From: Caulobacteraceae bacterium
Lineage (GTDB): Bacteria > Pseudomonadota > Alphaproteobacteria > Caulobacterales > Caulobacteraceae
DNA length: 34,447 nt
Direction of reading: 5' to 3'
Assembly: GCA_019232665.1 (NCBI GenBank)
Contig: JAFANN010000262.1
Coordinates: forward strand, 1 to 34,447
In this document: piece by piece, positions 18,174 to 27,105 of the stretch
Numbering within the stretch: the stretch's first letter is position 1
How the letters are laid out: every line of letters starts with the position of its first letter
The notes under the pieces: model-generated
Databases searched by the model: none
Seen by the model: the letters and a program-made list of their open reading frames with translations, nothing else
What the model was told of the DNA's origin: nothing
Translations under genes and position numbers: made by a program

Positions 18174-19009
18174 AGGCCGATCCGCGCCTGACCCTGGCCC
18201 GGGCGGACCTGGCCAGCTCCGACCTCGAAGGGGTCGTCCGAGCGAAGCGATTCGCCGAGCCGAAACGGATGTGTGTGACGACCCCGTTCGTCGCCCTGCG
18301 TCGGGCGGCGGAGGCCGGCGCAGAGCAGCTCGACCAGGTCCTGTTCGGGGAAGCCTTCGACGTGCTCGAGAACGACGGCGACTTCGCCTGGGGCCAGGCC
18401 GCCCGCGACAGTTACGTCGGCTGGGTCGACGCCTCGGCCCTCGACAAGAACGAAGAGGCGCCTACCCACTGGGTCACAGCCCTGCGCACCTACGCTTTCG
18501 CCGAGCCCTCGATCAAATCCCGCGCGCTCGGGCCGCTCAGCTTGAACGCCCTCGTCCGTATCACCCAAACGCAGGGTGAACTGGCCCATGCGGTGGGCGC
18601 AGGCTGGATCGCTGCGGCGCACCTTGCCCCGATCGGAACCGGGTTTGCGGAACCGGCTGCGACAGCGGAGCGGTTCGTGGGGACGCCCTACCTCTGGGGC
18701 GGCCGCGACAGCGTCGGCGTCGACTGTTCGGGCCTCGTCCAGCAGGCCCTGTACGCCGCCGGCCACGCCTGTCCGCGGGATTCCGACCTGCAGGCCCAGC
18801 TGGGCGCGGCCATCGCGTTTGAGGACCTGGCGCGCGGGGACCTGGTCTTCTGGCGCGGCCACGTGGGCATGATGCTGGACGAGGCGCGCCTCGTCCACGC
18901 CAACGCCTGGCACATGGCCGTCGCCACCGAGCCCCTGGCCGAAGCCACGGCCCGGATCAGCAGCCGCGGCGGCGGCGACCCGACGGGCTTCCGGCGGGTG
19001 GGGTTGTAG
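18170..19009 (+). CDS. NlpC/P60 cysteine peptidase with SH3-like N-terminal region
   Basis: The 279-aa protein ends in an NlpC/P60 domain with the nucleophile in DSVGVDCSGLVQQAL (C186), the catalytic histidine in WRGHVGMMLD (H231) and a third polar residue in VHANAWH (H243). Residues about 40-155 look like two bacterial SH3-like repeats (FDVLENDGDFAWGQAARDSYVGWVDASAL and its second copy). The architecture resembles gamma-D-glutamyl-L-diamino-acid endopeptidases that cut murein peptides. No signal peptide is visible, suggesting cytoplasmic action on recycled muropeptides. The GTG start overlaps the aminopeptidase stop by 4 bp. Repeat copy C follows 16 bp after the stop. Confidence 0.93.
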   Translation: MKADPRLTLARADLASSDLEGVVRAKRFAEPKRMCVTTPFVALRRAAEAGAEQLDQVLFGEAFDVLENDGDFAWGQAARDSYVGWVDASALDKNEEAPTHWVTALRTYAFAEPSIKSRALGPLSLNALVRITQTQGELAHAVGAGWIAAAHLAPIGTGFAEPAATAERFVGTPYLWGGRDSVGVDCSGLVQQALYAAGHACPRDSDLQAQLGAAIAFEDLARGDLVFWRGHVGMMLDEARLVHANAWHMAVATEPLAEATARISSRGGGDPTGFRRVGL

Positions 19010-19025
19010 GGCTGGCGTCGGAGCT

Positions 19026-19185
19026 GCGGCCTTCCCCCTCCGTCTCATCCCGCTTCGCGGGCTGAGCCACCTCCCCCGTAAAGGGGGAGGAGAGCGCTGA
19101 ATTGTTTCATAAAAAAACTCGCTCTCCTTCCCCTCCCGGGGAAGGTGGACCGGCGCGAAGCGCCGGGACGGATGGGGAAGGCCGC
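19026..19185. repeat. Composite palindromic repeat, copy C
   Basis: Same design and orientation as copy B. Outer arms are GCGGCCTTCCCC and GGGGAAGGCCGC. Inner parts are CCCGCttcGCGGG, CTCCCCCgtaaaGGGGGAG, GGAGAGCG and CGCTCTCC around an AT-rich centre, CTTCCCCtcccGGGGAAG and CCGGCGCgaaGCGCCGG. The two short hairpins differ in sequence from copy B but still pair perfectly. It lies between the converging NlpC/P60 and threonine dehydratase genes. Confidence 0.9.
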
Positions 19186-19202
19186 CGCGACACGCCCGCC
19201 GT

Positions 19203-20183
19203 TCAATCCGTCCCGGCGAGGATGCGGCCGTAGAGGGTGGGGTCGACGTTGCCGCCGGAGAGGATGATCACGGTGGCTTGCCCCGGGTCGGGGCGGATCT
19301 TGCCGCTGAGCAGGGCGGCGAGGGCGACCGATCCGCCGGGTTCGACCACCAGCTTCAGCTCCTGGAAGGCGAAGCGCATGGCCTGGGCGACCTCGGCGTC
19401 GTCGACAGTCTCCGCGCCGGAGAGGCATGACTTGAGGATCGGGAATGTGAGCTCCCCGGGCATCGGCGATTCCAGCGCGTCGCACAGCGAACGCTGCGCG
19501 GGCGGCGCGCCCACGCGCTTGCCCGCCTCCAGCGAGCGTCGCGTGTCGTCGAAGCCTTCCGGCTCGACGGCCCAGATCTGCGCCCAGGGCGCATGCGCCT
19601 TGATCGCCAGGCACACGCCGCTCATCAGCCCGCCGCCGCCGACGGGGCCGATCACCGTGGCGATGCGTTCGCCGAGCGCCTCGGCCTGCTCGACGATCTC
19701 CAGCCCTGCCGTGCCCTGGCCGGCGATGACAAAGGGATCGTCGAAAGCCGGCACCACCACCGCTCCGCGCTGGCGGGCCAGCTCGGCGGCGATCTCCTCG
19801 CGGCTCTCGCGCGCGCGGTCGTAGAAGCGGATCTCGGCGCCATAGTTGCGGGTCGCCTCCGCCTTCACCTTCGGCGCGTCCGACGGCATGACGATCAGCA
19901 CCGGCATGTCGAGGGCGCGTCCGGCGAGCGCGACTCCCTGAGCGTGGTTGCCGGAGGAGAAGGCGACGACGCCGCGCTTGCGCTCGTCCTCGGAGAGCCG
20001 GCTCAGGCGATTGTAGGCGCCGCGGAACTTGAAGGCGCCGACGCGCTGGAAGGTCTCGGCCTTGATCAGGATCCGGCCGCCAACACGCGCCTCCAGCGCG
20101 GGGCTCTCGAGCAGGGGCGTGCGCACGGCCACGCCCTCGATCTGCCGCGCCGCGTCGCGGACGTCGTCGATCGTCACGCTCAT
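19203..20183 (-). CDS. PLP-dependent threonine/serine dehydratase
   Basis: The 326-aa fold-type II PLP enzyme has the cofactor lysine in [11 protein letters not shown] (K52), the substrate-binding [11 protein letters not shown], the phosphate-binding [11 protein letters not shown] and the late ILSGGNVDP. It deaminates threonine (and/or serine) to the 2-oxo acid and ammonia, or racemises serine in some relatives. There is no C-terminal ACT/regulatory domain, so it is the short catabolic or serine-racemase-like type rather than a feedback-regulated biosynthetic IlvA. Its ATG overlaps the VOC gene's TGA (ATGA). It ends 17 bp from repeat copy C. Confidence 0.93.
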   Translation of the reverse strand: MSVTIDDVRDAARQIEGVAVRTPLLESPALEARVGGRILIKAETFQRVGAFKFRGAYNRLSRLSEDERKRGVVAFSSGNHAQGVALAGRALDMPVLIVMPSDAPKVKAEATRNYGAEIRFYDRARESREEIAAELARQRGAVVVPAFDDPFVIAGQGTAGLEIVEQAEALGERIATVIGPVGGGGLMSGVCLAIKAHAPWAQIWAVEPEGFDDTRRSLEAGKRVGAPPAQRSLCDALESPMPGELTFPILKSCLSGAETVDDAEVAQAMRFAFQELKLVVEPGGSVALAALLSGKIRPDPGQATVIILSGGNVDPTLYGRILAGTD

Positions 20184-20599
20184 CGGGCGAAGACCTGCGC
20201 GTCGTCGGCGAAGGCCTTGAACTCCAGTGCGTTGCCCGAGGGGTCCTTGACGAACATCGTGCTCTGCTCGCCGGGCAGGCCGACAAAGCGCGTCTGCGGC
20301 TCGATGATGAAGCGGACGCCGGCAGCCTTCAGGCGCTCGGCCAGGATGCGCCAGTCGGCAGGCTCGAGGATCAGGCCGAAGTGGCGCACCGGCACGTCCT
20401 CGCCATCGACGGGGTTGGTCGCCGCCTCACGCAGCTCCTCCGGCGCGAGGTGCGCCACGATCTGATGGCCGTACAGGTCGAAGTCGACCCAGTCCTCGGC
20501 GCTGCGCCCCTCGGGGCAGCCGAGCACGCCGCCGTAGAAGGCGCGCGCCGCCGCCAGATCGTGGACTGGGAAGGCGAGATGGAAGCGTGGGCGGGTCAT
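20180..20599 (-). CDS. VOC-family (glyoxalase/dioxygenase-like) protein
   Basis: The 139-aa protein is a two-module VOC fold with [24 protein letters not shown] at the start and [13 protein letters not shown] and [11 protein letters not shown] further on. H7, H73 and E126 sit at the positions that bind metal in this superfamily, so it may be an active metalloenzyme. The longer track ORF is not needed; [10 protein letters not shown] at 20599 is the family-like start. It is coupled to the threonine dehydratase by a 4-bp overlap. Threonine catabolism can yield methylglyoxal, which would give a glyoxalase-like role a logic, but this is speculation. Confidence 0.9.
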   Translation of the reverse strand: MTRPRFHLAFPVHDLAAARAFYGGVLGCPEGRSAEDWVDFDLYGHQIVAHLAPEELREAATNPVDGEDVPVRHFGLILEPADWRILAERLKAAGVRFIIEPQTRFVGLPGEQSTMFVKDPSGNALEFKAFADDAQVFAR

Positions 20600-20712
20600 G
20601 CGCCGGCTCTTAGCGCATGTCACCGGGCGCGGGGAGCGCCCGCCCTGGACTTTGGGCCTCACTCGCGGTCACTTGGCCGCCCGTCGCTCGCCTATCCGGA
20701 GAAAGCCTCGAC

Positions 20713-21927
20713 ATGAACGTCATGACCATCGACGCGCACGGCTGGAAAGCCGCTGGAGACGCGGGCCTGGAAAGCGCCATCGAGCTTCGTCGGGCGATCC
20801 ACGCCGAGCCGGAGCTCGGCCTCGATCTTCCCAAGACGACGGCCAAGGTGAAGGCGGCGCTCGCGGGCCTGCCGCTGGAGATCCGCGAAGGCCACTCCAC
20901 GAGCGGCGTCCTAGCCATCCTGCGCGGCCCGGCCAACGGCCGCACGGTGCTTCTGCGCGGCGACATGGACGCGCTGCCGCTGACCGAGGAAACCGGCTTG
21001 CCCTTCTCCTCCCTGAACGTCGGCGCGATGCACGCCTGCGGCCACGACACCCACGTGGCCATGCTGGCCGGCGCCGCGCGGGCCCTGTGCGAGCGGCGCG
21101 AGCGCCTGGCGGGCACGGTGATGTTCATGTTCCAGCCGGGCGAGGAGGGGCACCACGGCGCCCGCTTCATGCTGGAGGACGGGCTGATCGATCCGCTGCC
21201 CGACGTCGCCTTCGCCCTGCACATCTCGCCGAACATGCCCAGCGGCGTCTTCGCCGGCCGCACTGGCCCGCTGCTGGCCGCCGCCGACAAGGTGACGGTG
21301 AAGGTGACCGGCCAGGGCGGTCACGCCTCGATGCCGCAGGACGCGGTCGATCCGATCCCGGTCCTCTGCGAGATCGTCACCGCCATCCAGGCAATGGTCA
21401 CGCGGCGGATCTCCGTCTTCGAACCGGCGGTCGTCACGATCGCCCACATCGACGCCGGCACGACAAACAACGTCATTCCCGAATCCGGCCGTATGGTGGG
21501 GACGATCCGCACCTTCTCCGAGCGCACGCGGAAGATGGTCCACGAAGGGATAGCGCGGGTCGCCGAGAACATCGCCGCCGCCCACCTCGCGCGCGCCCAG
21601 ATCGACATCGATCCCGGCTTCCCCGTCACGGTCTGCGACGGCCGCGTCACCGAGCTCGCCGCGCGAACCGCCCGCACGGTCTTCGGCGAGGACGGCTGGA
21701 TGACCATGCCGCACCCGATCATGGGGGCGGAGGACTTCTCCTACGTCCTGCAAAAAGTCCCCGGCGCCATGGCCTTCCTCGGCGCCGCGCCCGAGGGCGG
21801 GGACTACCGCACCTGCTGCGCCCTGCACTCGAACCGCATGGTCCTCGACGAGCGGGTGATGGCGCGGGGCATCGCCATGCACTGCGCCATGGCGGAGGCC
21901 GCGCTCTCGTCCGACTTCGAGCTCTAG
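20713..21927 (+). CDS. M20-family amidohydrolase (amidohydrolase/aminoacylase-like, M20D)
   Basis: The 404-aa protein has the M20D pattern: RRAIHAEPELGLDLPKT, RGDMDALPLTEETG, MHACGHDTHVAMLAG with the metal-binding Cys/His, FQPGEEGHHGARFM with the catalytic glutamate, and MGAEDFSYVLQKVPGAMAFLG near the end. A dimerisation domain lies at about 190-300 (VKVTGQGGHASMP). Relatives hydrolyse N-acyl amino acids, hippurate or indole-acetyl conjugates. The ATG at 20713 follows GGAGAAAG. Eight bases after its stop begins an MFS transporter, which probably moves its substrate or product. It is divergent from the VOC gene. Confidence 0.94.
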   Translation: MNVMTIDAHGWKAAGDAGLESAIELRRAIHAEPELGLDLPKTTAKVKAALAGLPLEIREGHSTSGVLAILRGPANGRTVLLRGDMDALPLTEETGLPFSSLNVGAMHACGHDTHVAMLAGAARALCERRERLAGTVMFMFQPGEEGHHGARFMLEDGLIDPLPDVAFALHISPNMPSGVFAGRTGPLLAAADKVTVKVTGQGGHASMPQDAVDPIPVLCEIVTAIQAMVTRRISVFEPAVVTIAHIDAGTTNNVIPESGRMVGTIRTFSERTRKMVHEGIARVAENIAAAHLARAQIDIDPGFPVTVCDGRVTELAARTARTVFGEDGWMTMPHPIMGAEDFSYVLQKVPGAMAFLGAAPEGGDYRTCCALHSNRMVLDERVMARGIAMHCAMAEAALSSDFEL

Positions 21928-21934
21928 AAGACGC

Positions 21935-23206
21935 GTGGGGGCCGGCGTCGAAACCACGGCGCCGCCACTGACGGCGCCACGGCTGCCCATCTGGGTGATG
22001 GGACTGGCGATGGCCCCGTTCGGCCTGCTCGGCGGGGTCTGGGCGGTCACCACGCCCCAGCTCCTTGCCTCCCAACACGTCCCCGAACCGATGATCGCCA
22101 CCGTCACGGCGCTCTCGGGGTTGCCGACCTCCGTCGGCTTCCTCGCCTCACCAGTGCTGGACGTGTGGATCAGCCGGCGCGCCTGGACCCTCGGATTGGC
22201 GGTCCTCACGGGACTGCTGCTGTTCGCGGCCCTCCTCTGCCATCAGAGCGTCCTCGCCATCGGCGCCTTTCTCTTCCTCGCCTGGTTCTCCGCCATCCTC
22301 TTCGCCGGCGTGGCCGGGGCGTGGCTAAGCAGCCTGTTGCCTCAGGAGAAGCGCGCGAGCCTGGCGGCGTGGAGCACGGTGGGGAACACGGGCGCCGGAG
22401 GTCTGGCGGTGTTCATCGCCATGCCTCTCCTGCGCGATCTTCCCTTCCTCGCGGGCGCGGCGGTGCTTGGACTGGCGGTGATGGCGCCAGTTCTTCCCCT
22501 CCTCCTGCTCGAGGCGCCGCCGCCGGACGCCCGCCTCTCGAACGAAGGGCTCACAGCGTTCCTGCGCGACCTTCGCACCCTGGCGACGCGCCCGCACATC
22601 GTGCGCCTGCTCATCCTCTTCTTGGCGCCTGCCGCGGCCTTCTCCTTGACCAACCTGCTGGGCGGGCTTGGCGATCAGTTCCGGGCGTCGGAGCGGTTCG
22701 TCTCCACCGTGGGGGGCGCAGGCGTCACCGTGGCGGGGATCATCGGCTCGCTGCTCGTTCCGCGCCTTCTCAAGCTCACGACGCCCGTGCGCCTCTACCT
22801 GCTCATCGGAAGCGTGGGGGCCCTGTTTACGGCAGGCCTGCTGCTGGCTCCGCACGGGCCCGCGACCTTCGCCGTGGCCATGATCGGGGAAAACGCTTTC
22901 CAGGCCGCCGCCTTCACGGCCTCCTTCGCCATCACCTTCCGGTCGGTCGGAACCGACAACCCGCTGGCCGCGACCCAGGTCTCGTTGCTCACCGGCGCCG
23001 GCAACGGGCCGATAACCTACATGCAGATCCTAGATGGCCGGGCGTACGGCGCGGCCGGCATAGCAGGCGCATTCGCCTTCGACAGCGCCGTCAGCCTTGT
23101 GGCCTGCGCAATCATGGCGCTCTGGCTGTGGCGGCGTCAGGAGCCGGACCTGCCGGACGGGAGCGGAGACGCCGGAGCGGTTGTCGCCGACCCCGCCGGC
23201 GGCTAA
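21935..23206 (+). CDS. MFS transporter
   Basis: The 423-aa protein is almost entirely hydrophobic, with roughly a dozen membrane-spanning stretches (for example LPIWVMGLAMAPFGLLGGVWAV, LGLAVLTGLLLFAALL, FLFLAWFSAILFAGVAGAWLSSLL). The layout looks like an AmpG/PAT-like major facilitator. A cytosolic loop around 190-225 (LEAPPPDARLSNEGLTAFLRDL) divides the two halves. The GTG start is only 8 bp from the M20 hydrolase stop, with AGAAG before it, so the two genes are likely co-transcribed. The transported compound is unknown. Confidence 0.88.
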   Translation: MGAGVETTAPPLTAPRLPIWVMGLAMAPFGLLGGVWAVTTPQLLASQHVPEPMIATVTALSGLPTSVGFLASPVLDVWISRRAWTLGLAVLTGLLLFAALLCHQSVLAIGAFLFLAWFSAILFAGVAGAWLSSLLPQEKRASLAAWSTVGNTGAGGLAVFIAMPLLRDLPFLAGAAVLGLAVMAPVLPLLLLEAPPPDARLSNEGLTAFLRDLRTLATRPHIVRLLILFLAPAAAFSLTNLLGGLGDQFRASERFVSTVGGAGVTVAGIIGSLLVPRLLKLTTPVRLYLLIGSVGALFTAGLLLAPHGPATFAVAMIGENAFQAAAFTASFAITFRSVGTDNPLAATQVSLLTGAGNGPITYMQILDGRAYGAAGIAGAFAFDSAVSLVACAIMALWLWRRQEPDLPDGSGDAGAVVADPAGG

Positions 23207-23275
23207 AGGGCCGCGGAAAGGCCGCCCACGCACCATCCGGCGCCGCCTTTCCGCCAGGTTCACGCGGAGGCTGCT

Positions 23276-24565
<1,290 letters not shown>

Positions 24566-24591
24566 TCGGGCGAACGCTCTCCTTAAAAATC

Positions 24592-24642
24592 CCGTCATCC
24601 GCATCTCCGCGTCACTGCGTTTCGCTGCGTGCGGGATGACGG
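24592..24642. repeat. Short palindromic repeat (CCGTCATCC type)
   Basis: CCGTCATCC (24592-24600) and GGATGACGG (24634-24642) form a perfect 9-bp inverted repeat around a GC-rich spacer containing GCGtttCGC. It lies between purA and the methyltransferase, and the track's ATG at 24636 sits inside it. It is a different family from the ~150-bp composite repeats. Confidence 0.75.
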
Positions 24643-24686
24643 AGTTGTTTGGGGCTTCAAAGAGGCGCGCTCGAGGAGAGCAGGCA

Positions 24687-25448
24687 TTGGCCATCCACCC
24701 CAAGGCGAAGGCGTTCGACACGGCCGCTCCCGACTATGTCCGGGGGCGACCGGACTATCCGGCTGAGCTGCTCACCTGGTTGACCGGGCCGATGGGGATC
24801 TCCGCCGACGCGCGGGTCGTCGACCTGGCGGCCGGCACCGGCAAGTTCACCCGCCTGCTCGTCAAAACCGGCGCGCGCGTCATCGCCGTCGAACCGGTGG
24901 CGGGCATGCGTCGGGCGCTGCGTGACGCTCTTCCTCAGGTGGAGACCCTGAAGGGAACGGCGACGGCGATTCCGCTAGGCGATGGGGTCGCTGCGGCCGT
25001 GCTTTGCGCCCAGGCCTTCCACTGGTTCGCCAACGCTGACGCCCTGACCGAGATCGCCCGCGTGGTCGAAGCCGGCGGCCGCTTCGGTCTGGTGTGGAAC
25101 GTGCGCGACGATCGCGTCCCCTGGGTGAAGCGTATCAGCGAGATCCTCGACAGCCGCGAGGCCGATACGCCGAGGCACGCGACAGGCGAGTGGCGGCGCC
25201 TGTTCCCGTCCCGTCATTTCGGCCCACTGCACGAAACCGAATTCACACATGGCCACACGGGCGCGCCCGGCGATGTCATCGTCGCGCGCGTGAAATCCGT
25301 GAGTTTCATCGCCGCCCTGCCGCTGAAGGAGCTCGCCAAGGTCGAGGCGGAGGTCCGCGCGGTGATCGACAGCGAGGCGGAGCTGCGCGGGAAGGGCGAA
25401 GTGACCTTCCCCTATGTGACCCGCGCTTACTGGACCCAGCGGCTGTAG
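24687..25448 (+). CDS. Class I SAM-dependent methyltransferase
   Basis: The 253-aa protein has the SAM-binding motif VVDLAAGTGKFTRLL, an acidic second strand (VIAVEPVAGM), an AVLCAQAFHWF segment and a Rossmann-type layout like type-11 methyltransferases. The track's ATG (24636) falls inside the palindromic repeat. The TTG at 24687 follows GAGGAGAG at good spacing and directly precedes the conserved part (HPKAKAFDTAAPDYVRGRPDYP), so I place the start there. The substrate is unknown. Its stop lies 13 bp from the convergent response-regulator gene, leaving no room for a repeat or terminator there. Confidence 0.88.
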   Translation: MAIHPKAKAFDTAAPDYVRGRPDYPAELLTWLTGPMGISADARVVDLAAGTGKFTRLLVKTGARVIAVEPVAGMRRALRDALPQVETLKGTATAIPLGDGVAAAVLCAQAFHWFANADALTEIARVVEAGGRFGLVWNVRDDRVPWVKRISEILDSREADTPRHATGEWRRLFPSRHFGPLHETEFTHGHTGAPGDVIVARVKSVSFIAALPLKELAKVEAEVRAVIDSEAELRGKGEVTFPYVTRAYWTQRL

Positions 25449-25461
25449 GACGATCTGCTTC

Positions 25462-25833
25462 TCAGGTCAGCATGTGCTCGCCGATGGCGCGGGCGACGGC
25501 GTCGCTGTCGAGGGGCTTTTCGAAGCGTGCGACTTTCGAGAATCGTTCGGGAATAGACTGCGACTCATAGCCGGTCGTGAAGCAGAATGGGACATTGCGA
25601 GCCTCGAGGGCTTCTGCGACCGGAAAGACCTTCTCCCGGCCAAGGTTGACGTCCAATAAAGCGCCGTCCATTCGAGCGCCCGTTTCTATCAGACGCAATG
25701 CGTCTGACACAGTACGCACCGGCCCAAGTACTATGGCGCCCGCTTCCTGCAATGAGTGCGACAGGTCATCTGCGAGGAGAAATTCATCCTCGACCACCAA
25801 TACGCATCGCCCGCGGAGATGATGTTCACCCAT
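25462..25833 (-). CDS. Single-domain response regulator (receiver only), FAT GUY-like
   Basis: The 123-aa protein is just a receiver domain: acidic pocket VVEDE (E15-E17), phosphoacceptor LLDVNLG (D61), conserved threonine in FCFTTGYESQ (T87) and lysine in RFEKP (K106). It has no output domain, so it works through protein-protein contact or as a phosphate sink. The TTGY motif resembles the 'FAT GUY' single-domain regulators of alphaproteobacteria that work with HWE/HisKA_2 kinases. It is paralogous to the regulator at 30827. I place the start at the ATG at 25833, with GGAGGG about 11 bases upstream. It is divergent from cheB. Confidence 0.92.
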   Translation of the reverse strand: MGEHHLRGRCVLVVEDEFLLADDLSHSLQEAGAIVLGPVRTVSDALRLIETGARMDGALLDVNLGREKVFPVAEALEARNVPFCFTTGYESQSIPERFSKVARFEKPLDSDAVARAIGEHMLT

Positions 25834-25975
25834 CGGCTGGCGACCCTCCGAAGACCCTCCCCGCCTTGGTATTCGCGAAGGCAAGAGGATACAACGTGCC
25901 TGAAGAGACGGAAGCTCTCATTTGTACGGAAAAACAAGCTTAACAGATCTTATTGCATAGCCGAACGTCCGCCAG

Positions 25976-26000
25976 GGAACCGGCCATGTTGGGCGCGGTT
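25976..26000 (+). promoter_or_regulatory. Candidate EcfG-type (general stress) promoter before cheB
   Basis: GGAAC at 25976-25980 (GGAACC with the next base) is followed after 16 bases by GGTT at 25997-26000. The EcfG/SigT consensus is GGAAC-N16-17-CGTT, so one -10 base differs. The site is 29 bp upstream of the cheB start codon, a sensible promoter distance. No comparable site was found upstream of the other regulators. Confidence 0.35.
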
Positions 26001-26028
26001 CGTTCAAGGGGCCAGCGCGACGAGGGTT

Positions 26029-27039
26029 ATGAGCAAGCGGGATATCGTGGCGATCGGAGGTTCTGCAGGGAGCGCGGCAGCTCTGCGAAAGATCGTCGCC
26101 GCCCTTCCCCTGGATTTTTCCGGATCGGTTTTCGTGACCGTTCACATTCCCACTACCCAGCCGAGCCATCTGGCCGAGGTTCTGGGCAAATCCGGCGAGC
26201 TGCCGGTCGCGATCGCCCTGGACGGCCAGCCGATCGAACGGGGCCAGATCTATGTCGCCCCCATGGACCGGCACATGCTGCTGATGAACGGGGCGATCCG
26301 GCTGGGCGCCGGGCCGCGGGAGAATCTGGTCCGCCCGTCCATCGATCCGATGTTCCGGTCCGCAGCCATGTCGTTCGGGTCCCGCGTGATCGGGGTGGTC
26401 CTCAGCGGACTGCTCAACGACGGCGCATCGGGTCTTTTCGCGATCAAGAGCGCGGGCGGCGTCGCCATCGTCCAGCATCCGCTCGACGCGCAGGAGAGCA
26501 GCATGCCCCGGGCGGCCCTCGAGGCTGTCGACGTCGACCACGCGGCGCGGGCGGACGAACTGGGCGAGCTCATCGCCTCGCTCGCCCGAACCGAAGCCGG
26601 ACCGTCGAGGGCTGTCCCCGACAGCGTGGCGTTCGAGGTCAAGGTGGCTTGCGGAGGACGCGTGGGTTCGGACACGCTGCACCGGTTCGCCAGCCCGGCC
26701 ACACTGACCTGCCCCGAGTGCGGCGGCGTCCTGTCGGAGGTGCAAGGCGAGAAGCCGCTCCGCTTCCGCTGCCAGATCGGCCACGCTTACACGGCCGAGG
26801 AGCTTGCGGACCACCACGAGCTGCTCGACGAGGCGATCGGGGTCGCCATGAGAATCATGGAAGAGCGGGTCACTCTGGTACGGCGAATGGCGCAGGACGC
26901 GCGCGAAACCGGCCGCAAGGCGGTGGCTGAGCTCTATGACACGCGTGCGGCCGAGTACCGGCGCTATGCGGACACGCTCCGTCAGGCCGCCCAAATCTCG
27001 ATGGCCGCCAGTAGAGAAGCGAACGAAGACGCTGCTTAG
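26029..27039 (+). CDS. Stand-alone CheB-type methylesterase with zinc-ribbon tail
   Basis: The 336-aa protein carries a CheB methylesterase domain without a receiver. The catalytic triad is present: S12 in AIGGSAGSA, H39 in VTVHIPTT and D131 in LSGLLNDGASG. After about residue 200 comes an extension with C228-x2-C231 and C248-x3-H252 (CPECGG ... CQIGHAYTAEE), a likely zinc ribbon, then a helical tail (about 258-325). CheB enzymes remove methyl groups from, or deamidate, chemoreceptors, but receiver-less ones near sensor kinases may act elsewhere. The start MSKRDIVAIGG at 26029 fits the family; the longer track ORF is antisense to the response regulator. A large CheB/CheR kinase follows 66 bp later. 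Confidence 0.92.
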   Translation: MSKRDIVAIGGSAGSAAALRKIVAALPLDFSGSVFVTVHIPTTQPSHLAEVLGKSGELPVAIALDGQPIERGQIYVAPMDRHMLLMNGAIRLGAGPRENLVRPSIDPMFRSAAMSFGSRVIGVVLSGLLNDGASGLFAIKSAGGVAIVQHPLDAQESSMPRAALEAVDVDHAARADELGELIASLARTEAGPSRAVPDSVAFEVKVACGGRVGSDTLHRFASPATLTCPECGGVLSEVQGEKPLRFRCQIGHAYTAEELADHHELLDEAIGVAMRIMEERVTLVRRMAQDARETGRKAVAELYDTRAAEYRRYADTLRQAAQISMAASREANEDAA

Positions 27040-27105
27040 TCGTCATTGCGCTTCTTCCCGCATCCCTAAGGGGATAGGTTAATTGACGGGAGATGGGGAG
27101 GCAGA

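Noticed and set aside
24636-24686. ATG start for the methyltransferase
   Set aside because: The codon lies inside a palindromic repeat; the TTG at 24687 has a better ribosome-binding site and precedes the conserved sequence.
25756-26028. N-terminal extension of the CheB ORF
   Set aside because: It overlaps the response regulator on the other strand, has no domain and the CheB family begins at MSKRDIVAIGG.
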